Assembly: GCF_001557535.2 (NCBI RefSeq)
Contig: NZ_CP014315.1
Coordinates: 62,001 to 126,000 of the forward strand
Direction: 5' to 3'
Source: Burkholderia sp. PAMC 26561
Lineage (GTDB): Bacteria; Pseudomonadota; Gammaproteobacteria; Burkholderiales; Burkholderiaceae
DNA length: 64,000 nt
Numbering within the stretch: the stretch's first letter is position 1; every line of letters starts with the position of its first letter. The translations under genes were made by a program, and so were the position numbers. Below the pieces are notes generated by a model. That model saw nothing but the letters and a program-made list of their open reading frames with translations, was not told the DNA's origin and did not search any database. Shown piece after piece: positions 17,608 to 26,078 of the stretch.

Positions 17608-18077
17608 CCATGCCGGCAAAGAGGCTCAAGACGCTGCTGGTGGTATCGGTGGTGCTCAATATTTTTCTGCTCGGCACGATCGGCGGCGGCACGTACCGGT
17701 GGATCGAAAAGCAGAAGGCCGATGCCATCGCGCAGCAGCGCGGCTTGCGTTTTGCCGCCGCGGAATTGCCGCAGGAACGCCGCGATCAACTGCGCGATGC
17801 GCTCAGGCAGACGCGCCGTGACAGCCTGCCGCTCGTGCTGAGCGCGCGAGCGGGACGTATCGATGTCGTGCAGGCGCTGCAGGCGCCGCAGTTCGACCGC
17901 GCGACGCTCGATGCCGCCCTCGCCCGCACGCGTGATGCCGACATTGCCGTGCGTTCGCGCGTGGAAGGCACGGTGGCGGATTTTGCCGCGACGCTCACCG
18001 CCGACGAACGGCTGAAACTCGTCGATGCGTTGCAACGTCACGGACCGCTGCATGTCGGCCCCGCACCGAAAAAATAA
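17604..18077 (+). CDS. Periplasmic heavy-metal-sensor-like protein (Metal_resist family)
   Basis: A 157-residue protein with one N-terminal membrane anchor (residues 8-30) and a helical periplasmic domain containing the repeated LPQERRDQLRDALRQ and LTADERLKLVDAL stretches of the CnrX/ZraP-like Metal_resist family. Family members sense or bind Cu, Ni, Co or Zn. The usual His/Met ligand cluster is not obvious here, so metal binding is uncertain. It overlaps the upstream gene by ATGA. Together the three genes look like a sigma, anti-sigma and sensor set. Confidence 0.75.
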   Translation: MTMPAKRLKTLLVVSVVLNIFLLGTIGGGTYRWIEKQKADAIAQQRGLRFAAAELPQERRDQLRDALRQTRRDSLPLVLSARAGRIDVVQALQAPQFDRATLDAALARTRDADIAVRSRVEGTVADFAATLTADERLKLVDALQRHGPLHVGPAPKK

Positions 18078-18149
18078 CCGCCAGGAACGCGACGGATTCA
18101 CGTTGCCTCCACGTTTAAGCAGCATGACAATTTCAAACGTGGGGAGCAC

Positions 18150-19544
18150 ATGACCGACGTCACACCCGCTGCGATCGCGATGAACCGCTTCGGACTCGGC
18201 GCCCGCGCGGGAGAAACGGCGCCCGCCGATCCGAAGCAATGGCTCGCCGCGCAGCTCACAGGCGCAACCTATCAGCCCGTGCCGCCCGCGCTTGAAAATC
18301 AGCCATCGAGCAGCGTACTCGCCGCGGAGTTTGCCGAACGTCAGGTTGCGATCCGTGCTGCCGGCGCCGACGATAAAAAAGGCGTACGCAAAGCCTACAA
18401 CGAAAAACTGCGCGATACGTATCGCGCGGCCGTGAACGCACGCTTCACCAGTGCGTTGCAGACGCAGGCGCCGTTTATCGAAAGGCTGGTGGCGTTCTGG
18501 GCGAATCACTTTGCGGTATCCGTGGAGAAACCGGCAGTCGGCATGCTCGCCGGATCATTTGAAACCGAGGCCATTCGTCCGCACGTGCTTGGCCGTTTCG
18601 AGGACATGCTGGTCGCAGCCGAACGTCATCCGGCCATGCAGATTTTCCTCGATCAGGCGCGCTCGGTCGGCCCGGATAGCCCTGCAGCAGAACGCGCCGC
18701 CGCGCGGCATCCGGAGAACAGGCCCGGGCTCAACGAAAATCTCGCGCGCGAGATCATGGAGTTGCATACGCTCGGCGTGCGCAGCGGCTACGCGCAGGAA
18801 GACGTCACGGAATTCGCGCGGGCGCTGACGGGGTGGAGTATCGGCGGGATGGGAGGGGGTCCGCGTCGTAACGACGCCGCGCCCGGCCAGTTCGTGTTTC
18901 GCGAACCGCAACACGAACCGGGTGCGCGCACGGTCATGGGTCGCCAGTACGATCAGCCCGGCGAGCAACAGGCGCTTGCCGTGCTGCACGATCTGGCGGC
19001 TTCGCCCGCAACGGCGCAGCATATCGCCGGCAAACTCGCACGGCATTTTGTCGCCGATAACCCGCCGCCATCGCTCGTCGAACGCCTCGCCGGTGTATTC
19101 AGCGCCACGAACGGTGACCTGCCGAGCGTGTACCAGGTGCTGATCGATTCGCCGGAAGCGTGGTCACCTGTCGATGCCAAGTTCAAGACGCCTTGGGACT
19201 GGACCGTCTCGTCGATGCGAGGCCTTGGCCATACTGATATCGGCGCCTTGCAGATCGCGCCTTTGCTCACGCAGCTCGGCCAGCCGGTGTGGCGCCCGGG
19301 CTCCCCTGCCGGCTACGACGATATCGCCGCGAGTTGGGCCGCCCCCGATGCGCTCGTGCGCCGCGTAGAAATGGCCCAGCGCTTCGCCGCGCGCGTGGGC
19401 GATACGCTCGATGCCCGTACACTCGGCAATCAGTTGCTTGCTGGATCGCTCAGCGATGCTACGGCATCCGAACTATCCCGCGCCGAAAGCGCGCCGACCG
19501 CGCTTGCACTCCTGCTGGTTTCCCCCGATTTTCAAAGGAGATGA
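18150..19544 (+). CDS. DUF1800 family protein
   Basis: A 464-residue protein of the DUF1800 family, shown by the N-terminal AIAMNRFGLGAR motif, by LVAFWANHFAVSVEK, and by NENLAREIMELHTLGV with QEDVTEFARALTGW. It is nearly always paired with DUF1501, as here (5-base gap). No signal peptide is visible. The pair is common in Burkholderiales and its biochemical role is unknown. The gene begins 73 bases after the Metal_resist gene and may belong to the same transcript as the ECF sigma factor. GGGGAG precedes the ATG. Confidence 0.88.
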   Translation: MTDVTPAAIAMNRFGLGARAGETAPADPKQWLAAQLTGATYQPVPPALENQPSSSVLAAEFAERQVAIRAAGADDKKGVRKAYNEKLRDTYRAAVNARFTSALQTQAPFIERLVAFWANHFAVSVEKPAVGMLAGSFETEAIRPHVLGRFEDMLVAAERHPAMQIFLDQARSVGPDSPAAERAAARHPENRPGLNENLAREIMELHTLGVRSGYAQEDVTEFARALTGWSIGGMGGGPRRNDAAPGQFVFREPQHEPGARTVMGRQYDQPGEQQALAVLHDLAASPATAQHIAGKLARHFVADNPPPSLVERLAGVFSATNGDLPSVYQVLIDSPEAWSPVDAKFKTPWDWTVSSMRGLGHTDIGALQIAPLLTQLGQPVWRPGSPAGYDDIAASWAAPDALVRRVEMAQRFAARVGDTLDARTLGNQLLAGSLSDATASELSRAESAPTALALLLVSPDFQRR

Positions 19545-19548
19545 CGCC

Positions 19549-20697
19549 ATGATCTCGCGTCGAAATTTCTTGTGGTGCGCAGGTGCCGGCGTCGGCTCGA
19601 TGCTGGTCGGATCGCGCATGGCGTTTGCATCGGTGGAATCGGACCGGCGGTTTGTGTTCGTGATCCAGCGCGGCGCCGCCGATGGACTCAACATCGTCGT
19701 GCCTTATGCCGATCCTGCTTACGCGAAGCTGCGCGGCGCGCTGGCAATCGATCCGTCGTCCGCGACGAAACTCGATGGCACGTTCGCGCTGCATCCATCG
19801 CTGGTCGAAACCGCGAAGATGTACGCCGCGCAGCAGGCGTTGTTCGTGCACGCGGTCGCATCGCCGTACCGGGACCGCTCGCACTTCGACGGACAGAATG
19901 TGCTCGAAACCGGCGGGACCGCCCCGTACCAGATGAAGGACGGCTGGCTGAACCGGCTTGTTTCGATGCTGCCGGCAGCGAAGGCAAACGCCATTGCGCT
20001 TGCGCCCACGGTTCCGCTGGCGCTGCGCGGCCGCGCCGACGTGACTTCATACGCGCCGTCCGGACTTCCGCAAGCGCCCGACGATCTGCTTGTACGCGTC
20101 ACGCAGCTCTATTCCGGCGATGCACAGCTTCACGCGCTCTGGACCTCCGCCATGGACGCACGCGGCCTCGCCGCCGATGCCGGCGCACGCCAGGACCCCG
20201 CGAGCCTCGGCAAGCTCGCCGCGAGCTTCCTGGGACGTCCCGACGGACCGCGCATAGCGATGATCGAAACTGGCGGATGGGACACGCATACCGCGCAGAA
20301 CCAGCGGCTCGGCGCGCAACTAAAGGCGCTCGACACCATGATGGCCGCGATGCGCGACGAACTCGGCGACCATTGGGCCAACACGACGGTGCTGGTCGCC
20401 ACAGAATTCGGACGCATGGCCGCGGCGAACGGGACGGGCGGGACGGACCACGGGACGGCATCGGCGGCAATGCTGCTGGGCGGCGGCGTGCAAGGCGGCA
20501 GGATTCTTGCGGACTGGCCGGGGCTTGCGCCGTCGGCGCTTTACCAGGGGCGCGATTTGCGGCCGACGCTCGGGCTCGACTCGTTGATTGCAGCGGCGGC
20601 CGGCGAGACGTTTGGTCTCGATCCGGCGCGGGTCAGAGCAACGCTGTTCAATCAAAAAGCTGCAAGCCCGATGTCGACGCGGCTGCTTCGGACCTGA
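19549..20697 (+). CDS. DUF1501 family protein, Tat-exported
   Basis: A 382-residue protein with an N-terminal twin-arginine signal (SRRNFL at residues 3-8, then a hydrophobic stretch to about 26). It belongs to the DUF1501/alkaline-phosphatase-like superfamily. Conserved stretches include QRGAADGLNIVVPY and IETGGWDTHTAQN, whose Asp and His could bind metal, and the late histidine in GGTDHGTA. I chose ATG 19549 because AAAGGAG stands just before it and it opens directly with the Tat motif. It is probably folded in the cytoplasm with a cofactor and exported. It is coupled to DUF1800. Confidence 0.9.
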   Translation: MISRRNFLWCAGAGVGSMLVGSRMAFASVESDRRFVFVIQRGAADGLNIVVPYADPAYAKLRGALAIDPSSATKLDGTFALHPSLVETAKMYAAQQALFVHAVASPYRDRSHFDGQNVLETGGTAPYQMKDGWLNRLVSMLPAAKANAIALAPTVPLALRGRADVTSYAPSGLPQAPDDLLVRVTQLYSGDAQLHALWTSAMDARGLAADAGARQDPASLGKLAASFLGRPDGPRIAMIETGGWDTHTAQNQRLGAQLKALDTMMAAMRDELGDHWANTTVLVATEFGRMAAANGTGGTDHGTASAAMLLGGGVQGGRILADWPGLAPSALYQGRDLRPTLGLDSLIAAAAGETFGLDPARVRATLFNQKAASPMSTRLLRT

Positions 20698-20742
20698 GTT
20701 TCTCAAGCGTTCTAAAAGTCTTAAGTTCTTAATGAACATTTA

Positions 20743-20794
20743 GATGCCGTGCCACGGGCGACCAAGCGCCGCCAATGGAACGGCATCTTTTTTG
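20743..20794 (+). terminator. Rho-independent terminator after the DUF1800/DUF1501 operon
   Basis: Arms GATGCCGT (20743-20750) and ACGGCATC (20780-20787) pair across a GC-rich 29-base loop and are followed directly by seven T residues. Confidence 0.8.
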
Positions 20795-20869
20795 TTGTGC
20801 CTTCATTTTTGAAGTAACATTCGGTCACCGTTGCCTGATTCATCCATTTCCACTTTTCCGGGAGCCGCC

Positions 20870-21499
20870 ATGTCTGCATCGAACTATGAGCAACACAACA
20901 CCGCGCTGTTGATCGTCGATCCGTACAACGACTTCATGACCGAGGGCGGCAAGCTCTTCAACGCGATCAAGGAGACCGCGGACGCGTCGCACATGTTCGA
21001 CAATCTCCGCCAGATCATCCCCACGGTGCGGGCAGCAGGCATTCAGGTTTTTATCGTTCCGCATCACCGCTCGCATCCCGGCGACTTCGATCATTGGCAG
21101 CACATCAACATGTTCCAGCAGGCGGGACTGCCGACCAAGGCGTTCGAAGTCGGCACGTGGGGCGGCGAGTTCAATCCGGAATTCGGTCCGCAACCAGGCG
21201 ATGTCGTCATCAAGGAACACTGGGCGCAAAGCGGCTTCGCCAATACGGATCTCGACCTGCAACTCAAGCAGTATGGCATCCAGAAGATCATCCTTGTCGG
21301 CCTGATCGCGAATAGCTGTATTGAGTCCACGGGCCGTTTCGGCATGGAGCTCGGCTATCATGTGACGCTCGTAAAAGACGCGACCGCTGCATTCAGCCAT
21401 GCGGGAATGGTCGCGGCGCAAACCAACGCCCCCATGTTCGCGCACGCTATATTGACGACTGACGAGTTGTTATCGAAGCTGCCAGTGCATGTTGCGTGA
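20870..21499 (+). CDS. Isochorismatase-family cysteine hydrolase
   Basis: A 209-residue hydrolase with the Asp17-Lys115-Cys150 triad (LLIVDPYNDF, VVIKEHW and LIANSCIESTGR) and the usual cis-peptide region before the cysteine. Family members hydrolyse isochorismate, nicotinamide, biuret or similar amides; the substrate here is unknown. GGGAG precedes ATG 20870. The next gene, an HxlR regulator, starts 29 bases downstream and is probably cotranscribed. Confidence 0.88.
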   Translation: MSASNYEQHNTALLIVDPYNDFMTEGGKLFNAIKETADASHMFDNLRQIIPTVRAAGIQVFIVPHHRSHPGDFDHWQHINMFQQAGLPTKAFEVGTWGGEFNPEFGPQPGDVVIKEHWAQSGFANTDLDLQLKQYGIQKIILVGLIANSCIESTGRFGMELGYHVTLVKDATAAFSHAGMVAAQTNAPMFAHAILTTDELLSKLPVHVA

Positions 21500-21528
21500 A
21501 CCCGATTGTTTGATAGCGGAGAGGAAGG

Positions 21529-22044
21529 ATGAGTTGGGACGAGGTTTGCGAAAGTGTCTGCCCCATCGCGCGCTCGTTGAGCGTGGTGGGTGACCGCTGG
21601 ACCCTGCTCATTCTGCGCGAACTGAGCATGGGCTCGCGGCGCTTCGAGGAAATCCAGGCGCAGACGGGCATGTCGTCGTTTTTGTTGTCGACACGACTGA
21701 AGCGCCTCGAGAAGGACGGCGTGATCGAGCGGCGCCTGTATAACGAACGGCCGCCGCGATACGAGTATCACGCAACGGCCAAAGGCAAGGATCTCGATGA
21801 AGTCCTGCTCCTGCTTCGTGCGTGGCAAATGAAGTGGGACGACCCGCAAGGCAAGGCGGAACCGGCGGTGCATCTGGTGCATAAGCGCAGCAAGAAGGTT
21901 GTCGATGCATCGTGGCGGCCGACTCCAGGCAGCAAGCCATTTTCTTTTGACGATACCCACGCGACCATCAGCCCTGCCTTTGCGGCGGAAAGAGAAGAAA
22001 GGAAGGCGGCGTTCCTGGCGGCACGGCGCAGCGGCGATTCGTGA
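21529..22044 (+). CDS. HxlR family transcriptional regulator
   Basis: A 171-residue winged-helix protein. The HxlR domain covers residues 8-105, with Cys7 and Cys11 near the start (CESVCPIARSLSVVGDRWTLLILREL), and a charged C-terminal extension of about 60 residues follows. Family members often sense electrophiles or aldehydes through the N-terminal cysteine. It likely regulates the isochorismatase operon. GAGAGGAAGG precedes the ATG. Confidence 0.9.
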   Translation: MSWDEVCESVCPIARSLSVVGDRWTLLILRELSMGSRRFEEIQAQTGMSSFLLSTRLKRLEKDGVIERRLYNERPPRYEYHATAKGKDLDEVLLLLRAWQMKWDDPQGKAEPAVHLVHKRSKKVVDASWRPTPGSKPFSFDDTHATISPAFAAEREERKAAFLAARRSGDS

Positions 22045-22185
22045 ACGGTCTGGCGCGCTGCCGTAAAAAGCCGCACTGATTTACGGCGGTCACGCCGATC
22101 AATTTTATACAAGCGTACAGATCAGGTTTTCACTAAGCTCACGAGTTTGAAGCGCACCCCTTGCCGCCGCAGAAAGGACCGACTC

Positions 22186-23253
22186 GTGAATCAGCAAGCT
22201 GTATCGACACACAAAGAACCCGCCCTCGGCTTCTCGAGCGACAACATTGCCGGAGCTTCGCCGGAAGTCCTTGAAGCCATGGTGGACTGCAACACGGGCC
22301 AGTCAACGCCTTACGGCGGCGATGCGCTCACGGCGCGCGTCGAACGCAAGCTTGCCGAACTGTTCGAGCGCGACGTGGATGTGTTTCTCGTGCCTACTGG
22401 AACGACGGCAAACGCGTTGTGCCTCGCGGCCATGACGCCGCCCTGGGGCAGCGTCTTTTGCCACCCGTCGAGCCATGTCAACAATGACGAATGCGGCGCG
22501 CCCGAGTTTTATACGAACGGCGCGAAGCTGATTTCTGTCGACGGGCCGTCCGCGAAGATCGACCCCGTGAACCTGCGCAAGGCCGCGAACGTCAAGGTCG
22601 GCGACGTCCACGTGACGCAGCCTTCGTGCGTCAGCATCACGCAAGCTACGGAAGTGGGCAGCATCTACAGCCTCGATGAAATCCGCGAACTGGGCGACCT
22701 CTGCCGCGCATCCTCGATCGGCCTGCACATGGACGGTTCGCGCTTTGCGAATGCACTCGTCTCGCTCGATTGCACGCCCGCTGAAATGACATGGAAAGCA
22801 GGCGTCGACGCGCTGTCTTTTGGCGCAACAAAAAATGGTGTTCCATGCGCTGAAGCCATCGTTTTGTTCGATAAAAAACTGGCCGCCGAGATGGGTTACC
22901 GGCGCAAGCGCGCCGGCCATCTGTTCTCCAAGATGCGCTTTCTTTCAGCACAGATGGACGCGTATTTGACCGATGATCTATGGCTGCGCAATGCACGCCA
23001 GGCAAACGACACCGCCCGGCGCCTTCAGGACGGCATCAAGGACCTGGAGGGCGTGGAGATCTTCGGCGCGCCGCAAGCGAACATTCTCTTCTGCCGCTTG
23101 CCGGCAGCGGTCATTGAAGGGCTTCTGGCAGCGGGGTTCGTGTTCTACCACGACCGATGGGAACCGGGCGTGGTGCGCTTCGTGACGTCGTTCGCGACGA
23201 CCACTGAAGACGTCGATAACCTGATCGCCAACGTCGCGCGGCTTGCCGGTTAA
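22186..23253 (+). CDS. Low-specificity threonine aldolase / beta-eliminating lyase family
   Basis: A 355-residue fold-type I PLP enzyme. Motifs include [30 protein letters not shown] (PLP phosphate binding), [11 protein letters not shown] (the Asp contacting the pyridine nitrogen) and SFGATKNG with Lys216 as the Schiff-base lysine. This set is that of threonine aldolase, cleaving L-threonine to glycine and acetaldehyde. The GTG start at 22186 has AGAAAGGA upstream. Convergent with an AraC regulator 16 bases away. ltaE is the likely symbol but paralogues exist. Confidence 0.88.
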   Translation: MNQQAVSTHKEPALGFSSDNIAGASPEVLEAMVDCNTGQSTPYGGDALTARVERKLAELFERDVDVFLVPTGTTANALCLAAMTPPWGSVFCHPSSHVNNDECGAPEFYTNGAKLISVDGPSAKIDPVNLRKAANVKVGDVHVTQPSCVSITQATEVGSIYSLDEIRELGDLCRASSIGLHMDGSRFANALVSLDCTPAEMTWKAGVDALSFGATKNGVPCAEAIVLFDKKLAAEMGYRRKRAGHLFSKMRFLSAQMDAYLTDDLWLRNARQANDTARRLQDGIKDLEGVEIFGAPQANILFCRLPAAVIEGLLAAGFVFYHDRWEPGVVRFVTSFATTTEDVDNLIANVARLAG

Positions 23254-23269
23254 AACCGCATGAAGCGTA

Positions 23270-24079
23270 TCAATAGCGCGATGGCGCCACGCCGAATGCA
23301 CGCCGGAACGCGCGGTTGAAATGGCTCTGATCGTAGAAACCGACGTCCTGCGCGACATCGGCAATGCTTCGCGACGTTGAATGCAAAATAGATGCGGCCT
23401 GTTCAAGCCGCAACCGCACGAGCCACGCGTGCGGCGTCATGCCAACGGTCTGCCTGAACAGCTTGAGGAAATGAAATCGCTCCAACCCACAAAGCGCAGC
23501 GAGTTCATCCAGCGTGATCTTGTGCGCCAGATGCGCGTGGCAATAATCTTTCACGCGATGCCAGTCCTCGGCGCGCAACCTACCCTTGACCGACTGCGGC
23601 GCGACCACGCGCGATTGCGTGAACAAGCGGTCGAACAACGTCAACCATTCCGATTGCAACGCCAGCGGCGACGCTGCGGCACTTGCCTGCATCGTGCTGT
23701 GCAGGTTGATCAGACGCGCCGCCAGTCCGGCGTTTTCGAGGAGCGCGCCGGCAGGGGTCGGTTCGGCATTCGAGCCCGAGATTTCTTCGGCCACGGCGCC
23801 AAGAAGCTCGGGCGATAAACGAAAAGTCTTGAGCACATATGCGCCGTCGCCATACCGATCGCCATCGTGTATCTCGCCCGGCGGCATGAGCGAGATCCGT
23901 CCGGGCGCGAGAAATTCCGTATTGCCACGATGCCGCTGCCGCTGGACTCCCTCGGTCACCATGCCCACGTGGTAATCCAGATGATAATGACGCTCGAAGC
24001 GAAAATCCGAAAAACGCGCCTCGCCAAGCACAAGACCGGGAGTCAAGTTGCTACGATGGTAGGCGACGCTATCTGGCAT
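23270..24079 (-). CDS. AraC family transcriptional regulator
   Basis: A 269-residue regulator with an N-terminal cupin-like sensor (HYHLDYHVGMVTEG; PGRISLMPPGEIHDG) and a C-terminal double helix-turn-helix (residues about 165-265: ITLDELAALCGLERFHFLKLF and SIADVAQDVGFYDQSHFNRAF). The architecture fits regulators of amino-acid exporters or metabolic genes. It is convergent with the threonine aldolase gene, so the target is unclear. Confidence 0.9.
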   Translation of the reverse strand: MPDSVAYHRSNLTPGLVLGEARFSDFRFERHYHLDYHVGMVTEGVQRQRHRGNTEFLAPGRISLMPPGEIHDGDRYGDGAYVLKTFRLSPELLGAVAEEISGSNAEPTPAGALLENAGLAARLINLHSTMQASAAASPLALQSEWLTLFDRLFTQSRVVAPQSVKGRLRAEDWHRVKDYCHAHLAHKITLDELAALCGLERFHFLKLFRQTVGMTPHAWLVRLRLEQAASILHSTSRSIADVAQDVGFYDQSHFNRAFRRAFGVAPSRY

Positions 24080-24365
24080 ATTCCGATGGCTGCACGTGAT
24101 TCGAAACCTGATTCTAGCGTCGATTCATGCAGCGGGCATTCCGACCGATTCAGCATAGGATTTGCCGCACGCCAGCTCTTTGACGTATGAAATTAAAATC
24201 GGGCAATACCCCGTCCACGAAGCGCTGTTTCGAGAATGTTCGTCCGGCGCGATATGATCGGGAAATACGAGCGACGCTCGAAAGCCATCGTGATCGATTT
24301 TTGAACGACAAATAAGCGCCCCAGTCATGCCCAGCCGGGCGTAGGCAGAGTCTCGGCTGCGACTG

Positions 24366-24863
24366 GTGCATACCAGCAACTACAGGAACAACGGGTCACA
24401 AGCTTTGGATATTTTCTATTACTGGAAAGATTATGCGTCGGACATCAAGGAAGGGCGCATCGGGACATTGGGTTCAAACGGCGACAAGCTGGAGGGGATG
24501 AAGGAACGTCTCCCCCGCAAGGTCTGGACGTTTCTGACCCCAAAGACAATGAAGGGCAAGCTCCAGTTGATCGGCTCGTTCCTGGTGACAGATACGAAGC
24601 CCGAGAACTTCGTGCCCAAGTGGAAGCACAATCTTTTCTACGATGCCGCGTCCCCAAAAACGGTTCTTTATCCGGATTCGGGGACCCTCGAGCATATCGA
24701 GGAAATCAGCGACTTCATCAATACTCGCTTTCATCCGGCCGTTCGCGCGAGATTCCAGGGTGACAAGGCGCTGCTTGAAATGGAAGCCGATGTGGTGCGC
24801 GGCCTGGAAAAACTCGTCCAGAACTACGAGACCGTTCAGTTGATGGATGGCCTGAAGAAGTGA
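24366..24863 (+). CDS. Conserved-looking hypothetical protein
   Basis: A 165-residue soluble protein I do not recognise. It starts HTSNYRNNGSQALDIFYYW after a GTG; there is an in-frame stop 24 bases upstream, so the N-terminus cannot extend much. It is rich in aromatic and charged residues (KVWTFLTPKTMKGKLQLIGSF), suggesting a compact mixed alpha/beta domain, perhaps a PUA/EVE-like fold. It has no signal peptide, no membrane helix and no obvious catalytic motif. The upstream 286 bases (24080-24365) hold only promoters. The PAS kinase follows 75 bases later. Confidence 0.6.
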   Translation: MHTSNYRNNGSQALDIFYYWKDYASDIKEGRIGTLGSNGDKLEGMKERLPRKVWTFLTPKTMKGKLQLIGSFLVTDTKPENFVPKWKHNLFYDAASPKTVLYPDSGTLEHIEEISDFINTRFHPAVRARFQGDKALLEMEADVVRGLEKLVQNYETVQLMDGLKK

Positions 24864-24937
24864 CCGTCTGATCTTCCGCGGCCAGCGGCGCGCGGGAGTG
24901 ATGACGGTTTTGCGAGCAATCCAAGCGGGAGAATCAC

Positions 24938-26074
24938 GTGCCGGTCGACCAACCAGACGATCCATCTTCCTCGCGACGGGCAAACGACGCCTCATCAAGC
25001 AATGCGTTCCCGTTTGAAATAAGCGACGTTCACTTCCGCATGCTCGTCGATGCGGTCCAGGACTATGCGATCTTCATGCTCGATCGGCTCGGGCATGTGG
25101 TGAGCTGGAATCGCGGCGCGCAAAGTATCAAGGGTTATACGGCCGGCGAGATCGTGGGGCAGCACTTCTCCGTGTTCTATACGCCCGAGGACATCGCGAT
25201 CCGCAAGCCCGAGACCGAACTGGCGCTTGCGGAGGCCGAGGACCGCATAGAAGACGAAGGCTGGCGCGTGCGCCAGGACGGGTCGCAATTCTGGGCAAAC
25301 GTCACGATCACGGCAATACGCGCGCCCGATGGCGCGCTTCAAGGCTTCGCGAAAGTCACGCGCGACATGACCGACCGTCTCCGGCTGATCGATTTGCAGC
25401 ACACCCGCGCATTGTCCGCGCATGTGCAGAGCGCCCGGGAGGAGGAACGGGCACGGATCGCGCGTGAACTGCATGACGACCTCGGCCAGCAACTGATCGC
25501 ACTAAAAATGGATGTTGCGATGCTGGATCGGGTTTTATCGCATGGCACTGACGACTCGCGCCTATCAAAATCGCGCACGCATCTCGTGCAGGACAAGATC
25601 GATTCCATCATTGCGGCCACGCGGCGCCTAGCCGGCGGGTTACGGCCGTCCATGCTCGATGACCTGGGACTCGAAGCCGCGATCGAATGGCTTGCAGGCG
25701 AGTTTCGCGGCCGCTATCAACTGGTCATCTCGGTGAACAATCTGGCGGGTCCGCTGGATTTATCAGCGACGGCGGCGACAGCCGTTTTCCGCCTTGTGCA
25801 GGAAGCGCTGAACAACGTCACGCGTCATGCGCAAGCCACGTGGGTTCGCATCGAAATGCGCCTCACGCATGATCACCTGCAGCTCGATATTGAGGATAAC
25901 GGCAAGGGCACGACGATCGACCGGAACCGCAGCAAGGACAGCTTCGGACTTCTCGGCATGCAGGAACGCGTGCATGAATTGCAAGGACGGATTGCTTTTG
26001 AAAGCGCGCCGTCCGACGGCTTTCGCATCCATGTCGAGCTGCCGCTCGACGTGGTCAACCGAAAGACGCAATGA
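24938..26074 (+). CDS. Cytoplasmic PAS-domain sensor histidine kinase, NarX/HisKA_3 type
   Basis: A 378-residue kinase without membrane segments. A PAS domain is at residues 33-150 (FMLDRLGHVVSWNRGAQSI). The HisKA_3 dimerisation helix carries the phosphoacceptor His179 in ARELHDDLGQQL. The HATPase domain follows, with the N-box EALNNVTRHAQA and the G-box DIEDNGKG. The start is GTG with CGGGAGA upstream. Kinases of this class usually pair with a LuxR/NarL-type response regulator, but none is adjacent. Confidence 0.9.
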   Translation: MPVDQPDDPSSSRRANDASSSNAFPFEISDVHFRMLVDAVQDYAIFMLDRLGHVVSWNRGAQSIKGYTAGEIVGQHFSVFYTPEDIAIRKPETELALAEAEDRIEDEGWRVRQDGSQFWANVTITAIRAPDGALQGFAKVTRDMTDRLRLIDLQHTRALSAHVQSAREEERARIARELHDDLGQQLIALKMDVAMLDRVLSHGTDDSRLSKSRTHLVQDKIDSIIAATRRLAGGLRPSMLDDLGLEAAIEWLAGEFRGRYQLVISVNNLAGPLDLSATAATAVFRLVQEALNNVTRHAQATWVRIEMRLTHDHLQLDIEDNGKGTTIDRNRSKDSFGLLGMQERVHELQGRIAFESAPSDGFRIHVELPLDVVNRKTQ

Positions 26075-26078
26075 GGCT

